Assembly (NCBI GenBank): GCA_907164885.2
Contig: OU015496.1
Location: 168,862,742-168,926,741, forward strand
Direction: 5' to 3'
Source: Dolomedes plantarius
Lineage: Eukaryota > Arthropoda > Arachnida > Araneae > Dolomedidae
Length of the DNA: 64,000 nt
The notes under the pieces were generated by a model, which saw nothing but the letters and a program-made list of their open reading frames with translations, was not told where the DNA came from and did not search any database. Position numbers and translations under genes: made by a program. Shown here in pieces: positions 1 through 11,390 of the stretch; position 1 is the first letter of the stretch, and each line of letters begins with the position of its first letter.

Positions 1-666
1 TAATCTTGACATTTTTCCCCACTCTCTTTATTTTTAACTTGCCATTATAATAAAAACCAGCAACAATCATGAATCCCTTAGAAACACTTTCTTTCGATTC
101 TTTGAACCATGTACTTCAATTGTTTTCTCCCCTTTTATGATAATAAATGGCTCTTTTTTTGTTGCAATCATTTAAATACACCCATGATTCATCTATTGTG
201 AGAATTGTTTTCCATCTTTCTTTGGATAAGTGTTTCTCATATACAATTCTGCAGCGTGTCCTGCGTTCAGCGATATGATTTGGAAGAAGACGATGCACAT
301 TGCGTTTTTTCGCTTTCTTAAGATTTAAATCAACGTTTATCATTTTGTTTACAGTGGACACCGAGCATTTTAATGATTTTGCAACTGTTCTTTGACTAGG
401 GGGATTTTCTTTTAACATTAAACAACGTACCTTTGCAATAGTCGAAGATGTCCGTTTTTTCCTTGGATACTTGTTTGGAATTTTTGTCCCACTTGAGGCT
501 CCAATTTGACGTTTTTTTCCTTTCTTGTTGACGATATTACCTATCGACGCTTTACATATCACAAAACCATGACTCTCACATCGTTTTTGGATAACGGAGT
601 ATGCATATTTCTCTTCGGAAAGACCATAAATGTAGCCTTCGAACCACTGCTTTGTTAAAAACGCCA
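1..666 (-). pseudogene. Tc1/mariner (IS630 superfamily) transposase, interrupted by a stop, C-terminus off window
   Basis: Transposases of this family cut and paste their own element using a DDE/D triad. The likely start is the Met at 664-666 (MAFLTKQW); codons upstream in the same frame look non-coding. Residues about 75-115 contain the helix-turn-helix rich region (SQRTVAKSLKCSVSTVNKM), and the first catalytic Asp is seen in TIDESWVYLND near residue 165. An in-frame TGA at about 114-116 interrupts the protein, but the same frame continues to base 1 with typical family sequence (SKGFMIVAG, GKLKIKRV). The second and third catalytic residues lie beyond the window. I read it as a dead copy with at least one nonsense mutation. 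Family assignment is firm; the subfamily is not. Confidence 0.75.
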
Positions 667-811
667 TTTTGAATAAAAACAAAACTTTCAAGCCGCAGAC
701 GATAATTTTGACTTTTAAAAACATAGTACAATTACAATTATTTCTTTTGTAGCAAACGATTTTTTATTACCGCTTACCAAAATCGTCTAAAAAATGTGCG
801 AACAGCCTCTG
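1..811 (-). mobile_element. Tc1/mariner-type DNA transposon, right part, truncated by window edge
   Basis: One terminus is visible at about 811: read on the minus strand the element begins CAGAGGCTGTTCGCAC, directly inside a TA dinucleotide (812-813). This is the usual Tc1/mariner arrangement of TA target and CAG-type end, and it resembles the end of the other Tc1 element at 46301. The interior is filled by one transposase pseudogene. The second terminal repeat would lie left of base 1, so total length cannot be given. Confidence 0.75.
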
Positions 812-812
812 T

Positions 813-1984
813 ACAAGCTACTTACAAAAGCCAAGTAGTAGAGTCATAGGCGTGTACCCCAAAACGTACATTAATGCATTAAGCTTACAAAATTTGCGTG
901 TAAAAATTCCTGTCGCTTTAAAACTAACATTAGAATACACTTATTTTTATAAAATGAGTGACGTTAAAATATAATTTTAAAAATAGTAGGAAATAATACA
1001 TTACTAGAAACTACTCTTTCAAATGATATTGGTAATACATCTGATGTTATGATCTGTTTGCCATATTGGGCGATAAAAATCGACAATTACTACACATTTT
1101 ATAAGGGGACGTTGAAATCTAAATATATTTACTGCAGAATCAATTTTTTGGTTAAATATTTTTTCGTCACTTTTACCTATGACCAGCTAGGTTATATGAA
1201 CTAAACTGATAACGCATTTTTGTTTTAGTTCCCTTGCAAAGCTGATGTTAGCGTTTTTTTTCCCCTGAAACAATTTTCTTATTGCATCTTGCTATCTTCT
1301 AGCGTATGTTTATCATTCCTTAGTGTTTAAAGTGTTTAGTAAGAAGTTAATAGGATATAGGTTTATAGTAAAAAGGGTTTTTTCAACACTTGGCTTCAGT
1401 TTGCAGAAAGCTTAAGTGGTTATGATCATAGGTTAAAACGGAGCTAAGATTAAAATTATTAAAATTCCCAATTGTATGTTTAGTTATTTCAGGGGATGTG
1501 GTAAAAATGATCTATTAACGAAAGTGCATCAAGCTGTACGGTGGCTTGGGTTTTCATAAAATCCAGACAATAGTACATATTTCAGGTTTATTTTAGAAAA
1601 TCACACTTTACACAAAACATAAACGCACGTATAGCAAATATTCATAATCACAAACCAAATTGTTTTTAACACACATTTTCTTTTTCCAGGTACATCACTC
1701 TTGGACTTCCTGAAGCCAACTCAAAAAAAATATATAAAGTAAGTAAAAATTAAAAAAACAGACTTCCGTGCTACCAACTTGTTATAAAGCCTACGAAAAA
1801 TTTCTTAAATTTTCATTGTTGGTCAAAATAATGCCAAATAATCAACATTTTTTGTGAAAGAAGACAACAGTTTAAAATTTAAAACAACAACGGGAATAAT
1901 GGAATATATAAGACAAAAATTAAATTTCTCAGTTGAGAGTTTAGAAACTAAAACAGAGCGTATGAACGTTCTTTAATTAATTGT
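813..1984. other. AT-rich stretch without recognisable gene
   Basis: No long reading frame, terminal repeat or RNA gene could be recognised, apart from the candidate exon at 1690-1738 listed separately. Confidence 0.5.
1690..1738 (+). other. Candidate small internal exon (unproven)
   Basis: A pyrimidine-rich tract followed by CAG (acceptor, ending at 1689) precedes a 49-nt segment that ends at a consensus donor GTAAGT (1739-1744). Within the segment one frame is open over 16 codons (YITLGLPEANSKKIYK after a split first codon). Splice-like sites this close to consensus on both sides of a short open segment are suggestive, but AT-rich DNA produces such pairs by chance and no partner exon was recognised. 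Homology is unknown. Confidence 0.25.
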
Positions 1985-2160
1985 CATTATGGGCCTGTGG
2001 CGGCCTTGTGGTACAGAGCGCCGCCTTTCGGTTTTGTGGGTGCTCGGATCAAATTCCGGCATCGCGCCATTAAAATACCTCCGCTTTTGTCGTCTTTTCA
2101 AAGGGGTAATGCTGGTGCCTCCATAATAAAATAGCCAGCGAAAGACAAGTACCTCCACAT
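1985..2160 (+). repeat. tRNA-like SINE candidate
   Basis: A GC-richer block in AT-rich DNA contains an A-box-like TGGCGGCCTTGTGG (from about 1996) and, about 45 bases on, a B-box-like GGATCAAATTCC (from about 2046), spaced as in RNA polymerase III internal promoters. It begins ATGGGCCT, as does the tRNA-like block near 55187. The tail after about 2070 is unrelated to tRNA, as expected of a SINE body. No full cloverleaf can be folded, so it is not called a tRNA gene. Confidence 0.45.
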
Positions 2161-4624
2161 TGGTAAAAAAAAAATATTTTCCTTATTTTTACTTATACGA
2201 AACAGAGGATACACTATCTATTCCATTCTCTTATAAATTTCAAGCTTGAAGCATATAAAGTAACGATTCTACTTCGTTTTTAAAAATTTTGAGTTATTTA
2301 ATTATTTCTTCAACATTTTGATCGAAATATACAAACGCAGTGAAATGAATTCGAAAAGTTCCTTTTGAATTTGTAGTAAGGATATTTCCAGACGGATCAT
2401 TGCATTTTTCAATAGTAAGTTCAATATGAATGCGAGCTGTATGTATGCGTATAAAAGTTTGGGGATAAAATTATAAGGATCCAAGTTTGTTGAAATAGGA
2501 AGGAATTTTATTTCTTCAGGATAAAAATTATTATAGAAGCAGAAACAAAATGGAAAGCAATGACCTCTAATTTCCATAAGTCATTTCTCAAAAAATAAAA
2601 AAAGGCTTCAATATGTTAACTGCCCACATATAGTAAACTTTTAAATTTTGAGTTAAATGTATACATATTTATGTTACATGTCACTAAAATCCATCGTCAA
2701 ATTGTTCTGCTTAAACCGTAAGTTTACATAGATATATCTAGGAATAGAATAAAAATAGAAACTAATAGACTTGATCATCACTCGAACAGAAACTGGAAAC
2801 CAAGTGAATTCGGCGAATACAAGCATTAAACAAAAACAAATTCCACAATTTAAGCTTTTACAAGGCTAAAACAGCTGGCACCCCAAAGCTAGGTCATATT
2901 TTAAAACAACTAACATAAAATGGAAAATAATTTCCATAGATAGAAACCACATTTAAACCACATTTGCACATAATTCTCCTGAATAACAGAGCTGACCCAA
3001 CAGGCATTTACTTTCCTGTTGTTACCATACGAATTCAATTTGATGTGGTGCTTATAGGAGTGTTTTGACCTCTTTGAGTCTTTTCTTAAACGATCTGTTT
3101 TGCAGAAACTAATAAATTTTATTAGGCTTTTAAAAAACTTTGAAGAGAGAAGTTCAAATTTCTCTCTCCCCATCCTAAGACTCAAATAATATCTCTATTA
3201 AAGTTTATTGAGCATAAACACTTCGTCTGAAAGACTTACTTTATACTTTAAAATGCATGCATACAATGTATTATCTTCAAAAGAAAGATAATCAAATTCC
3301 TAATATAGAGGAGTAGCGAAGATATAATATCCACATAGTGGTAACTAGAATTAAACAAATTGCAGTCGTCGAAATAACAAGAAAAACCTACGAAATTTGT
3401 TCAATAAATTTGACCAATATTACAATGCATGGAGTGTGCGAAATGACGCGTGAAAAACAAAGGGCGAAAAACATCTTCAGTCAGTTAGGAAAGTTATTTA
3501 TCACTTGAAAGAACGTGATCATCATATAAAAGGATCTCAAGAGCAAAAATGCAGCAGCACACGAGATTCATTATACACTTCACAAATAAGTTATTAAAAC
3601 GCTTTATCAAGTAAGACATATCCAAAAACCCACCTGGTCTTAATAAATATTTTTGGTATAAGTTAAGGTCGAGTCTGGGCTTTCCTTTATAATGTGCCCC
3701 AATACTGTGTGGAAGATAGTATTTGATTTATGTTTTTTTAACAGATGTGACTGAAGAGAGGCTAGAAAAAAAGGAAGAACTCTGGCTAGAGAGCGAGCCA
3801 TAGTAGGAAAAATAAAAATAATTGAGAATTAAGTTATTTTATTTAATCTCTGACAAACCTAAGAAATATTGTCTCTGATATTTTTTTCCATCATTTGATG
3901 GAGTTTCTAATGTTACGGTTGAGTCTGAATGGCATGTGCAAGATTCGTTTGCTTTCGCTAATCAAGTGGAGGATCATTGTTTCACTTCGTCCATGATATT
4001 CGCAACTGAAGCCAGGGAAAAGGCATATGGCAGAGGATGGTTTTCTTTTTAGATTGTGGTCAATTGTAAATTTTGCTAATTTTTACAACACTATCGATTC
4101 TAGGGGAAATGTCTAGAATGCCATGTTGAAAAGAATATCGATAACTTTGTTAAAGAACAATCGATTTTAAAATGTAAAGCGTATTAAAACCGTAACTAAA
4201 CTTCTCTTCTATTTCAGTTTAATTCAGGGTTGTAACTCTTTTTCAACTGAGATTGAAAATACAATGCAAGTAGTTAGTAATAATCCAACAGAAAATTTGA
4301 GGGTCATACAGTGGCTTGGTGTGAAAAGGCAAATGTCGAAAAACTGCATGTGTCACTTGCGATCGGAGTAGATCGACGTATATGAGGCTACACCCTACCT
4401 GATCGGCTACCAGCACAACAGCGCTGTCCAGTTGGCCCCCAATGAACACAGCCAGAACAACAACTTAGATCGGATGGAAAGAGTGAATCACGTTAGTTTG
4501 GAAATCATCGTCCTGCGAAAATTCTGGTGAGTGTCTCTATGACGTTCAAATTTGGTATTTCCGTAATTTTAGGTCATTTCATTTACTAAAATAAGATTAG
4601 ATTTTAGTTGTTGGGTTAAATTAA
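2161..4624. other. Intergenic stretch without recognisable gene
   Basis: Only short, unconvincing open frames are present (for example 2302-2577 and 2910-3185 on the minus strand), all AT-driven and without recognisable domains. No terminal repeats or tRNA-like structures were found. Confidence 0.5.
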
Positions 4625-4641
4625 TTTCTAATGTGGATAAA
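4625..4641. repeat. Target-site duplication of LINE copy 1 (left)
   Basis: The 17 bases TTTCTAATGTGGATAAA are repeated exactly at 8381-8397, flanking the LINE. Confidence 0.85.
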
Positions 4642-7600
4642 GTCCAAAAGATAATCCGTCCTTCCCGAAGGTATTCGGATGATTTTGAGAGACTACAAAT
4701 TTCGCAATGGCAATCAGCTTAACTAGGATTATACAATACAAATAAATACATGCAATGATAAACAATTATAAAAACCGAAACAAACAACAAAATTATCAAT
4801 GACCCAAAAAAGGGTAATGAAAGTCCATAAGGTCTTTCATCACAGCCAAAATGAATTTTCTACAATAGTAGTCATTATAGAATTTATGTGGTGACCATTC
4901 AGTAATTTCCCTCGATAAACTCGACCGCAAATCTCTCCTTGTTACACAATTAAATAAATAATTCTCTATTGTATGGACCTCTCCGCACGCACAGATATCA
5001 CTGTTCGCAAAAAATCTTCTTTGATATGAGCCCACGCTTCCATGTTGTGTGATAGCTTGATTTATATAGAAATTCGATATTAATCTTTCTAAGGAAACAT
5101 GAGGGTAGTTTTTATGAACCGGCCTCCCCAATTCACTATCGGCCCACCTTTCTTGTCAGACTTTCATTCCATATGCCTTAATCTTTGCCTTTATTTGCTG
5201 CCTGGTCATTTTGTAGGTAACTTCAATTATGTCCAGTTCCGTGGCTTCTTTAGCCGCAGTGTCAACTTCCTCATTCTGTCTGATCCCGATATGTGCTTTT
5301 ATCCAGTGGAAATGCACGACCATACCATTATTTTTGATCTTGTGTTTCAATTCCTCAATAATCTCACCCTTATATTCTAAGGTCCCAAGAGCCTGCAAAG
5401 CACTCCTGGAATCGCTAAAGATGTCAATTTCACTTAGACCCTTTTCCCTGGCATCGTCTATTGCCATAGAAATGGCCGTAACCTCAACACTATATGATGT
5501 TGCATTATCAGGGTTTCTTCTCCGTTTAGTGTCTATCTTCTGACTCTCATGATACCTAATAAAGGCCGACCCAACTTTTGCGTTAATCTTGGAACCATCC
5601 GTAAAATATGTATTCTTCGCAAAGGGTTCTAGTCTATAAGACCAATTGAAGCTTATTATATCCTTTATTTTTCTGAGATTCCTGGATTTTAATTCACAAG
5701 TTTGGATATTGAAGGATTCATTTCCCAACCAAATCTCGTCACCCTCATTAAAGATCTTATACCACATCTTATCCATTTTCACTTTTAAATCATGGGGTAA
5801 ACATCCCGCCAATATAGCTAGAGCCTCTATAGATACGGTGAGATAACATTTTGTTATCATTAGCAGGAACGGCCTTTGCATCTGTCGTAACTTGGCATTC
5901 ATCAAAGTCTTATCGTCATACCAGGCCTGAGCTCCATGTAACAAAAATCTTTTCCACAACTCTTAAATATAGCTCTTTAATATTTTCGCCCTTAAAGCCC
6001 CAAGTCCTTTTATAAATTCTCTTAATACCATAAATGAACTTCAGGGTTTTTTCTCTAGTGATGGTTATATGTTTAATAAAATTCAACTTTTCATCGATAT
6101 ACACACCCAGATATTTTAATGCGTCGTTGTATCTAATATTTTTATTATTTAATTTAATAGCCGGTTTCCTCGTAACCTCGCCTTTAGACGGTATGATGAT
6201 ATAATTTGATTTTTCGACACTAAAATCCATCATATTTTTCTGTGCCCATCCTGCACAATCTTCCAAAACGTTGTTTGCCAACTCGGTAAATCTGTAAATT
6301 ACTCGATTTCTTAAAATGATGACAACATCATCAGCAAAGGCTTGAATTTTAATCCTATCTTCTCAAGTTTTTTCCAGTAGTTCGTTGATGATTAGCAGCC
6401 ACAACATTGGTCCCAACGAAGACCCCTGCGGCACGCCTATATTATAATTCCATTCAGTATTGTTTTTCATCCTTACAACTCTGTTATTTAAGTAATTCAT
6501 TATCATGTCTTGCAGCTGTTTGTCCACTTTAACCCTCCTCATTTCTTCCTTAATTCTACTCTGTTGCACCATATTAAACGCAATTTTTATATCAAGGGTA
6601 ATCAGACAAGTATGGTACTTGTCTGCTTTATTCTTTTTAATTATTTTAATCATTTCAGTTAAGGCCTCAGTTAAGCCACGATTTCTCCTGAAACCGTATT
6701 GAGCTTCCGATAGTATTTTATTGATTTCTAGATATTCTATTAATCTGTTTGTCAAACTTTTGTCCAAAACTTTACCTATTATGGGCAATAAACAAATAGG
6801 GCGATATGAGGTAGGATAAGTTAGGTCCTTGCCTTCTTTTTGGAAGAATACCACAATCGTTCTTTTCCAATGACTAGGGAATTATCTTATCTCCCAGCAT
6901 TTGTTGTATAAATCAACATGATACCTCTCATCGATGTTATGAATCTCTTGTAATATACTAAGGGTGATGCCATCGTACCCAGGTGCTTTACTCGGATCCA
7001 TATCCTGTAGCATTTTCTTAACTTCAATTAGTTCAATCTGCTGTGCGTTGTCCCCCTCTGCATAATCTTGCGTGATGACTACGTCTTCCCTCTGAAAGTG
7101 CTGAGCCGTTAATAAATAATCGACTTCGTCTTCATTATATTTTATATCTCCGTTTTGGTCTCTTATACCCTCGGCTTTTACTGACCTATCATTTCAATCT
7201 TTTATAATAGAGTATGCCCCGCCATAAAGGTTCTTTACTGTGACCTTATCCAAAAACTCCTTAAATTTCGTTCTCTTGGCTTTTAACATTTCTTTGCTAT
7301 ATTTAGCCCTTTCTGCTTTAAACATTAATTCGTATTCTTTCCTCTTGTCCGGGTCTCTTTCCTTCTGAAAACGCCTCCTCAACGCTCTCACCTTGCTTCT
7401 AATGACCGCGAGTTGAGGATTCCACCAATACGCGGTAGTCTTCTTCCCTTTTGGTTTCCTTTTATGTTTATTACATAGCTCCTCCAGATCCTCTTCGAGT
7501 TCTTGTACACAGTCATTTACGTTTTTACGTGTTAGACTGCTCCTCCATTTCCTTATGCTATTCCTTAGATCAATGCGAAAGTCCAACCAGTTCAAGTTGT

Positions 7601-8380
7601 TAATATCCCACCTCTTTCTATGGTTGTAAATTCCTTGCGTTTTTTCCATCGTTAAGTTAAATATTATGGCGTTATGATCAGTTAAGGAATTTATGTCCTC
7701 CACCCTCCAATTAGTAATATTACCATCTTCCAGACCGAAAGTAATCGTCAAGTCCAACCATTCCAGCCCCAATGGGCCACGATAGGTCGGTTCACTGTCG
7801 GGATCATTATGTATAGTTCCATCATGCGCCCTGACCATTCCCAATATAATTAGTCCACGTGCATCCGTGGGCCGTTGGCCCCAAACAGTTGACTTCGCAT
7901 TCAAATCCCCCATTAAAATGATCTTTTCCCCGCTGAACTTAGTGATAATTTCTTTTAACTGACTTATATGGGGCTCAGTCCTATCCACATTTGCATCGCG
8001 CACCGGAGGAATATACATCGAAATTACAATAAATGTTGCCTTCATAACATTGCATTTCACGGCTACTATATGTTCAGTTATATGTATTCTAACAGTTCTA
8101 ATTATTTTACTTAAAACAATTACAGCTTTTGAATTTGACTCCGAGTGCACCAGTTGAAGATCGCCGGTAATACCGGCCACCCGATTTCGGGCCAAATAAG
8201 GCTCGTTGACTGAAGCAATATCCCAATTACAAGAAAGAAAGTCCACCGCGAACTGCGACGCGGCAGTGTGCGACTTGTTAAGATTCGAATGAACGAAATT
8301 AAGAAAAATCTCGGAAGAGTTAGCCATAAAAAGTTAGAGATTTAATTCTCTCCACCTCGGTGCAGTAACTGTTGCACCTC
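4642..8380 (-). mobile_element. Non-LTR retrotransposon (LINE, APE-RT-RNaseH type), copy 1
   Basis: This 3.7-kb element is on the minus strand. It is bounded by a perfect 17-bp target-site duplication, which fixes its ends precisely. It carries endonuclease, reverse transcriptase and RNase H in the order of the I/R1/LOA-like LINE group. The upstream end lies only 53 bases before the ORF2 Met, so ORF1 is missing (5' truncation). The 3' end, after a 154-base untranslated tail, shows no poly(A) run, unlike copy 3. It differs from copies 2 and 3 in most residues, so it is a different family of the same clade. Confidence 0.85.
4796..8327 (-). pseudogene. LINE ORF2 polyprotein (endonuclease, reverse transcriptase, RNase H), broken
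   Basis: The product would nick target DNA and copy the element RNA onto it. The start Met at 8325-8327 (MANSSEIF) leads into the AP-endonuclease domain, with NEPY, MYIPP, GDLNAKSTVWG and TDHNAI motifs, open to 7194. A TGA at 7191-7193 and further stops and frame shifts follow. Reverse-transcriptase motifs lie at about 6300-6860: SYRPICLLP, the substrate-binding VPQGSSLGP and the catalytic FADD, still intact near 6330. RNase H lies at about 5156-5700, with FTDGSK, SVEVTAI, FSDSRSAL and HWIKAHIGIRQNEEVD. A Cys/His knuckle-like C-terminus (CACGEVHTIENYLFNC) runs to a stop at 4796. Several disruptions make this copy inactive. Confidence 0.85.
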
Positions 8381-8397
8381 TTTCTAATGTGGATAAA
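8381..8397. repeat. Target-site duplication of LINE copy 1 (right)
   Basis: Exact repeat of 4625-4641; marks the 5' end of the LINE insertion. Confidence 0.85.
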
Positions 8398-8709
8398 CAC
8401 AAAATTAATCAAAATACAAGCATTGAATGTCTAGACTGACAAGTATCAAAGTTTAAAATATCTCCTAATATTCCTAGTTGGTGTAAGTAGAATGTTATGA
8501 TATCATTAGTTGGTACCCATGGATAGTTATGGTATCATTAATTGGTAGCCATGTAAATGCTATACTTCGCATTATTAAAATACTCAAGCAACCAACATAT
8601 GTGGTTACTTAAAGTGAAACCAAAGAGAAGAAAGAAAATGCCTCTTGGAGAGATTTGGAGTGTTTAAAACCTTACCATCTTAAGAGTAAATACTTAAGTT
8701 TTATAAATA

Positions 8710-9682
8710 CAGTGATTTCCGCTTATAAGAATCACGTTTGTTATTACTGTTTTTGATTCTTATAAGCGGTTGATTCTTACAGCCGAAATTTAGGTTTTTG
8801 GACAAGCACACACACACCCATATATACATATATTAGATAATGTACCATAAAATACTCTTTAATTTACGTTAATTATCTTTTCTAAAAAAAATTTTTAGAA
8901 TTTTAAAAATACAACTTAATTTCTAGACCTATAAGTAGAAACACATAATTATAGTAAGAGAAGAAAAAATCCAATATTTGTTACAACATACCTGCATAAC
9001 AGTTTTAACATTTCAACTATAGGAAGGGTGCAAGAAAAAGTTTTCTATCGTAGTTTGACGAAATGAAATTTTCAGGATGCTGTTTATAACTCTTTCAATA
9101 CCAATAGTCTCAGACGAAGATTCACCTTCTAGCTTACGTTTCACGGTTTGATAACATGCTGAATCTACTAATGTCAGGATTTCCTAAGTGATAGTGGACA
9201 CTTCGCCGAAGATTTATGTGTTTCAGGGTCCAGGAATCCACAACCAGTATGCGGGAGGTGGGGAAAAAAGAGTCCCTGTCTTTGTTTGTCAGTGGAGAAG
9301 AGTGAAATCGGACCCGGGCGGGTAAAGATGCCTCCGGGTCAAGCTAATAGGACAGTGCTGTGCTAAAGCGTTTAAGGGGAAACTATTATGTTATGTCTAA
9401 CAAAGAAAGGGATGCATTTTACGACAGTATTCCATCCCATCTTATCAGCCTTTCTTTATAAAAATAAAGAAAGAACTTCGTGCCTTCTGAGGGTTTAAGT
9501 GACTTTTTTTGAAAAATGAAAGGAAAACGAAGAGTGTAAACTGATTCTTAAAACAGGTGGATTGATTCTTTAAAGCGAAAATTTTAACATGGAAATAATA
9601 CATTTGTTTTTGTTTTTGCGATTTTGATTCTTATAAACGGTTGATTCTTATAACCACTGATCACTATAAGCGGTGGTTACTG
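8710..9682 (-). mobile_element. pogo/Tigger-like DNA transposon, internally deleted
   Basis: Both ends begin CAGT inside a TA (8708-8709 and 9683-9684). Each end contains the related words CCGCTTATA and TTATAAGAATCA, forming imperfect inverted repeats over about 50 bases, with extra internal copies (GATTCTTATAA) on each side. TA duplication and CAGT ends are typical of pogo/Tigger elements. A C-terminal transposase remnant at 9013-9185 supports the class. At 973 bp it is a deletion derivative. Confidence 0.65.
9013..9185 (-). pseudogene. pogo/Tigger-like transposase C-terminal remnant
   Basis: On the minus strand one frame is open for about 57 codons and ends in the motif QTTIENFF before a stop at 9013. 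A C-terminal QxxIxDFF-type motif is familiar from Tigger/jerky-type transposases. The DDE core and DNA-binding part are absent. The fragment is short, so the match rests on this motif and on its position inside TA-flanked CAGT ends. Confidence 0.5.
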
Positions 9683-9684
9683 TA

Positions 9685-10110
9685 CTTTAGTTTACTTTTT
9701 AATACTCTTTAATACTTTAGTTTTACTTAAGAGTAAATTAGGTCTCATTTTCATTGAGTTAGTAGACTGGATCCGTTCTGTATAATAACTTGTGTAGAAA
9801 AATTGTATATGTAAAATCTTTACTCTCTTCCGTACAACAGTATGAACAATTAACAATAAAAATATTTTTTCAATTGCTGAGATTTGCATCTCTATTTCTT
9901 AATGGGGAAATTGGGAATTTCTAACAGTAGTCTTACGTTCTCTCTCTCTGAAGTTTGTTGTGTTTCCACTCACCATTAATTTTGTGTAACTATTTTTTGA
10001 CTTTAGGTATTTTACCAGAATTAAAAATTGTTAAGAAATGAATATGTCAGCTTTTTATCATGAAAATGAACCAAATATAAAAATCGGATAATTTTTTTCT
10101 TTATTCATTT
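9685..10110. other. AT-rich stretch without recognisable gene
   Basis: Nothing recognisable beyond a short AT-rich open frame on the minus strand. Confidence 0.5.
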
Positions 10111-10690
10111 GGCTGCCGTAGGGATTGCAGAACCAGACTAAAAATTAAGTAGTATCGGGTTTCGGTTATCAAATTTTTCCAGAACCGGGTTCCCGGGTAT
10201 TACTTTGATTTGAACAAGACCATAACACATTTAACCATAGTTTGAACCATAAAACGTTGACCCTTAATATCAATGAAAAATTTTGATTATTTATAATGTA
10301 AAAAATTATAGTTTATAGCGTAAGTAAAAAATACATATTTTTTAATTTATTTTTATTTAAGGAAATGGATACCAAAACCCGAAATTTTCAAATTCTCTGT
10401 GTAGAGATTTTAGGTTTTTATTTTTAATTTACTACTAGAGTAGAAATTCACTGTAGACTAAATTTCAGAATTTTAAATAGTTTAAAATGCAATCTATTTT
10501 TGCTGTTTATAACTGCATTAATTAAAATTTCTTTTAAAAATTTTGTATGGAATAAATAAAATTTTATACGAAATCAATATAAGGTAATAACACTCGATGG
10601 CATATCATTCGAAAGCAGGAGGGTATTGACTTCTGAGATTGTTGAGGACGTTCTAGTAGTTAATACTGTGGAAGCGTTTAAGCCTAAGGG

Positions 10691-10822
10691 CACGTTCACA
10701 TAGAATCCGTCAGTATCAGCGTTAAAGATTCCTTTGGCGCTGATTGGTTAAATGGATCAATATTGGTATTTGATTGGTTAAAAATTTTAACGCTCACACT
10801 GGCGGATTCTATGTGAACAGGC
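10691..10822. mobile_element. Small foldback MITE with 8-bp target duplication
   Basis: The ends (GTTCACATAGAATCCG at the left, its complement at the right) form inverted repeats of about 25 bases. CCTAAGGG stands on both sides (10683-10690 and 10823-10830), an 8-bp duplication of the hAT type. Inside, GATTGGTTAAA occurs twice. It is 132 bp and non-coding. Confidence 0.65.
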
Positions 10823-10846
10823 CCTAAGGGTTCCAAAGATCTAGAT

Positions 10847-11207
10847 CAGGGGTGTCCAACCTTTTAGCTTCCTTGGGCCTCATTGAAAGAAAACGAATTG
10901 TTTTGGGCCGCACAAAAGTATTCTTAACATTAAAAATAGTTAATGACTAAAAAAAGTATAATATAGTTAACGTATTTCATTGTAAATTTTATTTATAATT
11001 ATAAAGATAACTATAGGAGTCATAAAATTAATGTGATATTTGACATTGAATATGAGAAACTAATGCATCAATATCTAAGTCAATTGAAGTGGGGACTAAG
11101 AAAACATTTATTCCGTCGAAGCGAGTTATTGATATTTTATTTTCGCTTTGAGTTCTCTTTCTGGGCCGCACTAATACTTGCTTTGGACCGCGGATTGGAC
11201 ACCCCTG
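10847..11207. mobile_element. hAT MITE with perfect 8-bp target duplication
   Basis: The ends are CAGGGGTGTCCAACC (left) and a near-complement at 11207. ATCTAGAT flanks both sides exactly (10839-10846 and 11208-11215). The left subterminal part matches, in reverse orientation, the right end of the hAT pseudogene ending at 40601 (words such as CTTCCTTGGGCC and AACGAATTGTTTTGGGCC). It is therefore a deletion derivative of that GTF2IRD2-like hAT family. An open frame at 11033-11230 is incidental. Confidence 0.85.
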
Positions 11208-11390
11208 ATCTAGATAGTGATAATTTGTGAAGCATGTTAAAACTGTTTATCCCCATTAAAATGTTGTTTTTTAGATCTAATATTTACTACTTTTGACTAA
11301 TCGGTTCTACAACCAATGGAACCGGGATTCCGATTCCAGTAATTTCCCCTGGGTGCCTAGATATCCGGTTCTGCAATCCCTAGAATGCCG

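Larger units (their letters stand above)
10119..11382. mobile_element. hAT-like non-autonomous element carrying two nested MITEs
   Basis: Inverted ends TAGGGATTGCAGAACC at 10119 and (reverse) at 11382 are followed inside by related GGTTCC/CCGG-rich words on both sides. Flanking octamers GGCTGCCG and GAATGCCG match at 6 of 8 positions, compatible with an aged 8-bp hAT target duplication. No transposase frame is present. Two other elements (10691-10822 and 10847-11207) sit inside and must be younger. Confidence 0.55.
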
